DNA of 9,007 bases from Microcaldota archaeon (GTDB lineage: Archaea > Micrarchaeota > Micrarchaeia > Micrarchaeales > CABMGC01). Under the pieces are notes generated by a model. The model was not told the origin of the DNA. It saw only the letters and a program-made list of their open reading frames with translations, and searched no databases. Location of the stretch: NCBI GenBank assembly GCA_021821605.1, contig JAKACG010000028.1, positions 1 through 9,007 on the forward strand, in the 5' to 3' direction. The position numbers and the translations under genes are program-made. The first letter of the stretch is position 1. The number at the start of each line of letters is the position of its first letter. Below are positions 6,220-9,007 of this stretch, piece by piece.

Positions 6220-7383
6220 ATCGATTCTTTCGGCGTATAGAAATCCTAAAACTTTTGGATTAGGCGTATTTGGATCATTCCAAGAAAGACGCTTATTTCC
6301 ATCTACTTTAAATCCTGCATCTTCAAGCTTCTTTTTAATAGGTAAATAACCTTTGTGATATTCAAACATCATCCTTTTAAAAATTCTTAACGTATCTCTC
6401 TTTGCTGTAAGTATCGCATCATATTCACATCTTTCACAATCCATTTTAAGTACTGCATCTTTTTGTATTTTGTATAACTTAACAATATCATCAAGACTTA
6501 AAATCTGTGTCTTAATTCCATTATTATCTATCAACAATTCACTATAAGCAGTAGAATTAAAATCTTTAGGTATGCTTATAATCTTTGTTGTGCCAACACC
6601 TTTTCTTTCTAAAATAACATTATTTATTTGATTTTCTTTTATTGTTTTCATTGCACATTCATAATTTTGTGAATACGGTTCAAACGCGACTATTTTTTTT
6701 GCTTCATTTGCTGAGAACCAAACTATCGTATCGCCCATACATGCTCCAACATCCACTACTTCTTTGTTTTTCACATCTAACCATTTATAATTCTCTCCCA
6801 AAAACTGTTCTCCTATAAGATGTATTAAACTGCGTTTTTGAGAAGGGGTTTTATAATAAAATTTATAAATTTTGTTTTTATAATTAATTGATACATATTT
6901 TTCAAGTTCATTCTCTTTTATATTTGAATATGCAGGAACAAGAAACTTTTCATATCCCATTATTATATTTTCAAGTTCGTTATCTTTTATATTTTCTAAA
7001 ACTTGCGAATCTACCCCTAATTTTTTGTTTATTTGTATTTGATTATCCAAGAGCATTTGCTGAATTCTAAGCTGCGTAATGGTTGCATCGTAAGACCATC
7101 TTTCTTTTTTGCCAACAATTTCATCTATATATGGAGAAGTTGTAGTATTTATCCTATGCATTTCAGACATTACCTTATACTTATAAAATATATATCCAAC
7201 TATAGGCTGTATACCTACAAATATTATTGTTATTAGAAAAAATCCTCCTAATCCTAAAACATGAAGAAAAGTAGCAGAATAAAGAAGTAGTGCGTAAGTT
7301 ATCAATGATATTCCAAAACCTATTTCTGAATAGCCTTGCTTTGCCAAATACCATAACTTCGCTACTTTAATTTTAATTGACAT
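6217..7383 (-). CDS. FkbM-type methyltransferase with N-terminal membrane anchor
   Basis: FkbM-domain enzymes are SAM-dependent O-methyltransferases, often found in glycan or lipid-modification clusters. Numbered from ATG 7383, this 388-aa protein has two hydrophobic segments (about 21-40 and 42-67) that should form a membrane hairpin. A helical linker follows at about 95-160, then the methyltransferase domain. SAM motif I VVDVGACMGDT (about 209-219) is followed by the acidic IVAFEPYSQNY and by LKMDCERCEYDAI (about 312-324), which matches the family's K-(I/M)-D-x-E-G-x-E motif except that Gly is replaced by Arg. An in-frame TTG at 7413 would add ten residues but overlaps the upstream glycosyltransferase by 19 nt and has no Shine-Dalgarno sequence, so ATG 7383, 11 nt after that stop, is preferred. 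A role at the membrane in methylating a surface glycan is an inference from context. Confidence 0.87.
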   Translation of the reverse strand: MSIKIKVAKLWYLAKQGYSEIGFGISLITYALLLYSATFLHVLGLGGFFLITIIFVGIQPIVGYIFYKYKVMSEMHRINTTTSPYIDEIVGKKERWSYDATITQLRIQQMLLDNQIQINKKLGVDSQVLENIKDNELENIIMGYEKFLVPAYSNIKENELEKYVSINYKNKIYKFYYKTPSQKRSLIHLIGEQFLGENYKWLDVKNKEVVDVGACMGDTIVWFSANEAKKIVAFEPYSQNYECAMKTIKENQINNVILERKGVGTTKIISIPKDFNSTAYSELLIDNNGIKTQILSLDDIVKLYKIQKDAVLKMDCERCEYDAILTAKRDTLRIFKRMMFEYHKGYLPIKKKLEDAGFKVDGNKRLSWNDPNTPNPKVLGFLYAERID

Positions 7384-7394
7384 ATTTTCATCTA

Positions 7395-8516
7395 TTAAGC
7401 CTTTAATTTCCAATTTTTATATTTAATTAGAGCTTCAGAATAAGATTTTTGATATTTATCTAAAGAATAATTTTTGCTATGAGTCCATGCATTATATCTA
7501 AACTTATTATAGTCTTTTCTTATTTTTTCCACAAGTTCTGGTATCTCAGAAACATCATCAAATAGATATCCATTTCTTTTCTCTCCATCTAAAATCAATT
7601 CATCTAGTGCCGTACCTCTTTTCAAAAGTAAAGGCAATCCATACGCTTCAGCTTCAACAGAAGGTAAACTTGCACCCTCGTGATAGCTATTCAGTACAAA
7701 AATATCTGAATTATTCAAGTAGGTATCTATTTCTGGCACTTTGCCTATAATTTTTATTTTTCCGTTGTCATATTTCTTCGCTTTTTTGTAATTATCTTTA
7801 TATTCAGTAACGCTATAATTATCTCCAAATGTAGTAAGGTAAAGGTTAGATTCATTGCAAAGTTTTGCAAGTTCAGGAACACCCTTACTATTGCTATACC
7901 TTCCATAAGATAATAATCTTGGTTTATTTATATTTTTTATAGATATTTCTGAGAAGTTTTTTTTGTGATATGGCATTGTAACCGATATATTTTTTTCTTC
8001 AAAACCCATTCTTATTAGACATTCTTTATTAAAGTTACTTTGAGTTATAAAAAATAAGTTCATGTCTTTTAATGACATTAATTGTAATCTAGCTTCAATC
8101 ATAGCTTTAGCATTGGTGACAAGATAAGGAAACGTAACATTATGGTAATATACTATATCTTTATAATGTATAAAATTAAAAAGTTCATAGCTAGATCCAA
8201 AATGCCACATTCTTATATCTGCATTTTCTATTGCCATTTTTGCAACATCTTTTTTGTATCTTTTTAAAGCTTCAATAAAAATTTTTGCATATTTATATTT
8301 ATTCTCTACAAAAATAAATTTTTTAAACATTTTATAAAAATTTACTCTGAAGTAATCATATATTGCAAATTCGTAAACATCTTCGTATTCTGAAAATAGT
8401 TCTACTGCTATATGATTATTTATATTCAAAGTTTGATTGATTTTTTGCGTTGATTTAATAGTATTGCTTATGCCGTCTCCTTTTATTAGTATATTATGTA
8501 TTTGTGTTATTCTCAA
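7395..8516 (-). CDS. Glycosyltransferase, GT4-like (GT-B fold)
   Basis: GT4 enzymes transfer a sugar from an activated donor while retaining the anomeric configuration, usually in building glycans. The 373-aa protein has an N-terminal acceptor-side domain beginning MRITQIHNILIKGDGISNTI (the GDGISN turn recalls the GDAISN loop of this family). The C-terminal donor-binding domain starts near 200 (RLLSYGRYSNSKGVPELAKL), continues with IKIIGKVPEIDTYLNNSDIFVLNS, and contains the EX7E motif E280-GASLPSV-E288. No signal peptide or membrane segment is seen, so it is cytosolic or peripheral. The start is TTG 8516, supported by AGGT six bases upstream and by the N-terminal alignment; no ATG lies near. 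It lies 22 nt after the acetyltransferase and 11 nt before the FkbM gene, indicating one operon. Donor and acceptor sugars cannot be told. Confidence 0.9.
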   Translation of the reverse strand: MRITQIHNILIKGDGISNTIKSTQKINQTLNINNHIAVELFSEYEDVYEFAIYDYFRVNFYKMFKKFIFVENKYKYAKIFIEALKRYKKDVAKMAIENADIRMWHFGSSYELFNFIHYKDIVYYHNVTFPYLVTNAKAMIEARLQLMSLKDMNLFFITQSNFNKECLIRMGFEEKNISVTMPYHKKNFSEISIKNINKPRLLSYGRYSNSKGVPELAKLCNESNLYLTTFGDNYSVTEYKDNYKKAKKYDNGKIKIIGKVPEIDTYLNNSDIFVLNSYHEGASLPSVEAEAYGLPLLLKRGTALDELILDGEKRNGYLFDDVSEIPELVEKIRKDYNKFRYNAWTHSKNYSLDKYQKSYSEALIKYKNWKLKA

Positions 8517-8522
8517 TAAATT

Positions 8523-8526
8523 ACCT
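8523..8526 (-). promoter_or_regulatory. Shine-Dalgarno AGGT deciding a TTG start for the glycosyltransferase
   Basis: On the minus strand the leader GATAGGTAATTTA is followed by TTG 8516, a six-base spacing. No in-frame ATG occurs close by, and the residues after TTG already match the conserved glycosyltransferase N-terminus, so TTG is the likely real start. Confidence 0.55.
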
Positions 8527-8538
8527 ATCTATAAATAT

Positions 8539-9007
8539 TTACTTTAATAAATCCTTATTAAAAAATTTATCAATATTTGCCTTGATTTTTTTATTATCCC
8601 AGTCCCACCATTTAATTGCCTTAAGTTTATCAATACTTTTTTTATCTAATCTATATTTTATATGTTTCTGGGGATTTCCTGCCACTACTTCATATGGCTC
8701 TACATTATGCGTTATTACAGTTCCTGCACCTACTACTGATCCATCACCTATCTTAACCGTTCCTATTATAATAACATTGTCTCCAATCCAAACGTCATTA
8801 CCTATTTCTAATATGGGAGAATCATTATGGTATCTTAAATATATTTTTTCAAATTCTTCCTCATTTAAAAATAATGAATTTAAATTATTACTTATTAATT
8901 CTGGTGTATGTTCTTTACTTGCCAGCCACTTTAAATTTTTTCCTATATGTACAAATTTATTTATAACTAATTTTAATTCTGATACGTGGTAAGCGTGTAT
9001 TGTCAAT
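8539..9007 (-). CDS. Hexapeptide-repeat acetyltransferase (CatB/xenobiotic-type), 5' end cut by the window
   Basis: The visible 155 residues are the C-terminal part of a left-handed beta-helix acyltransferase. There is an early coil LKLVINKFVHIGKNLKWLAS, then HTPE with the candidate catalytic His (visible residue 33). An excursion loop follows, then hexapeptide turns IGNDVWIGDNVIIIGTVKIGDGSVVGAGTVI (68-98). The family-typical end VAGNPQKHIKYRL leads into IKWWDWDNKKI. Such enzymes use acetyl-CoA to O- or N-acetylate sugars (or chloramphenicol/streptogramin in the resistance members). Next to a glycosyltransferase and an FkbM methyltransferase, sugar O-acetylation is more likely than drug resistance. 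Conserved first coils of this family (the part before the KLVI strand) are missing, so the gene must begin beyond 9007; the TTG at 9006 is not taken as its start. Confidence 0.88.
   Translation of the reverse strand, partial: LTIHAYHVSELKLVINKFVHIGKNLKWLASKEHTPELISNNLNSLFLNEEEFEKIYLRYHNDSPILEIGNDVWIGDNVIIIGTVKIGDGSVVGAGTVITHNVEPYEVVAGNPQKHIKYRLDKKSIDKLKAIKWWDWDNKKIKANIDKFFNKDLLK

Noticed and set aside
7384..7413. TTG 7413 as start of the FkbM gene
   Set aside because: It would overlap the glycosyltransferase by 19 nt, lacks a Shine-Dalgarno site, and adds residues outside the membrane hairpin; ATG 7383 is simpler.
8504..8992. Open plus-strand frame opposite the acetyltransferase
   Set aside because: The minus strand encodes unmistakable hexapeptide repeats; the plus-strand frame is an AT-driven shadow.
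8539..9007. Chloramphenicol or streptogramin resistance gene
   Set aside because: The fold is shared with resistance acetyltransferases, but the glycan-gene neighbours favour sugar acetylation and no resistance context is present.

Overview
The window looks like a piece of an AT-rich archaeal chromosome. The diagnostic genes are archaeal or archaeo-eukaryotic in type: a Pth2-type peptidyl-tRNA hydrolase, a Trm5 tRNA methyltransferase, an Spt5/NusG with NGN and KOW domains followed directly by ribosomal protein uL11, and a surface protein with a class III (prepilin-type) signal sequence. The N-terminal pattern KAQSAMEYLMTYGW of that surface protein is of a kind I associate with DPANN lineages such as Micrarchaeota. 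That placement is an inference and cannot be proven from this window.

Layout, left to right. (1) 37-2088, plus strand: a large secreted or anchored protein that joins a pilin-like N-terminus to about twelve YVTN-type beta-propeller repeats. (2) 2125-4554, minus strand: a compact likely operon read trm5 -> 176-aa hydrophobic protein of unknown function -> about 130-aa charged helical protein of unknown function -> pth2. Gaps are about 20-50 nt. (3) 4555-4624: a short AT-rich divergent promoter region. (4) 4625-6212, plus strand: spt5 -> rpl11 (TAATG overlap) -> an endonuclease III-related DNA glycosylase two bases further on. (5) 6217-9007, minus strand: a surface-glycan type cluster read from the right edge, consisting of a hexapeptide acetyltransferase (5' end cut by the window), a GT4-like glycosyltransferase and a membrane-anchored FkbM-type methyltransferase. 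The glycosylase and FkbM genes converge with only four bases between their stop codons.

The two central blocks serve information processing: transcription elongation, ribosome, tRNA m1G37 modification, peptidyl-tRNA recycling and DNA base repair. The two flanks serve the cell surface. The propeller protein carries eleven N-X-S/T sequons, and the right-hand cluster could build or decorate glycans, but nothing in the sequence links these two directly.

The points most worth a second look are the pilin-propeller fusion, the two orphan proteins between trm5 and pth2, the PLP (instead of NLP) motif in Trm5, the glycosylase with Glu at the usual lyase-lysine position and a shortened Fe-S loop, and the break in the usual L11-L1-L10 order. 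No tRNA, rRNA, CRISPR array, transposase or insertion sequence was seen. No gene-free stretch exceeds about 70 bases.
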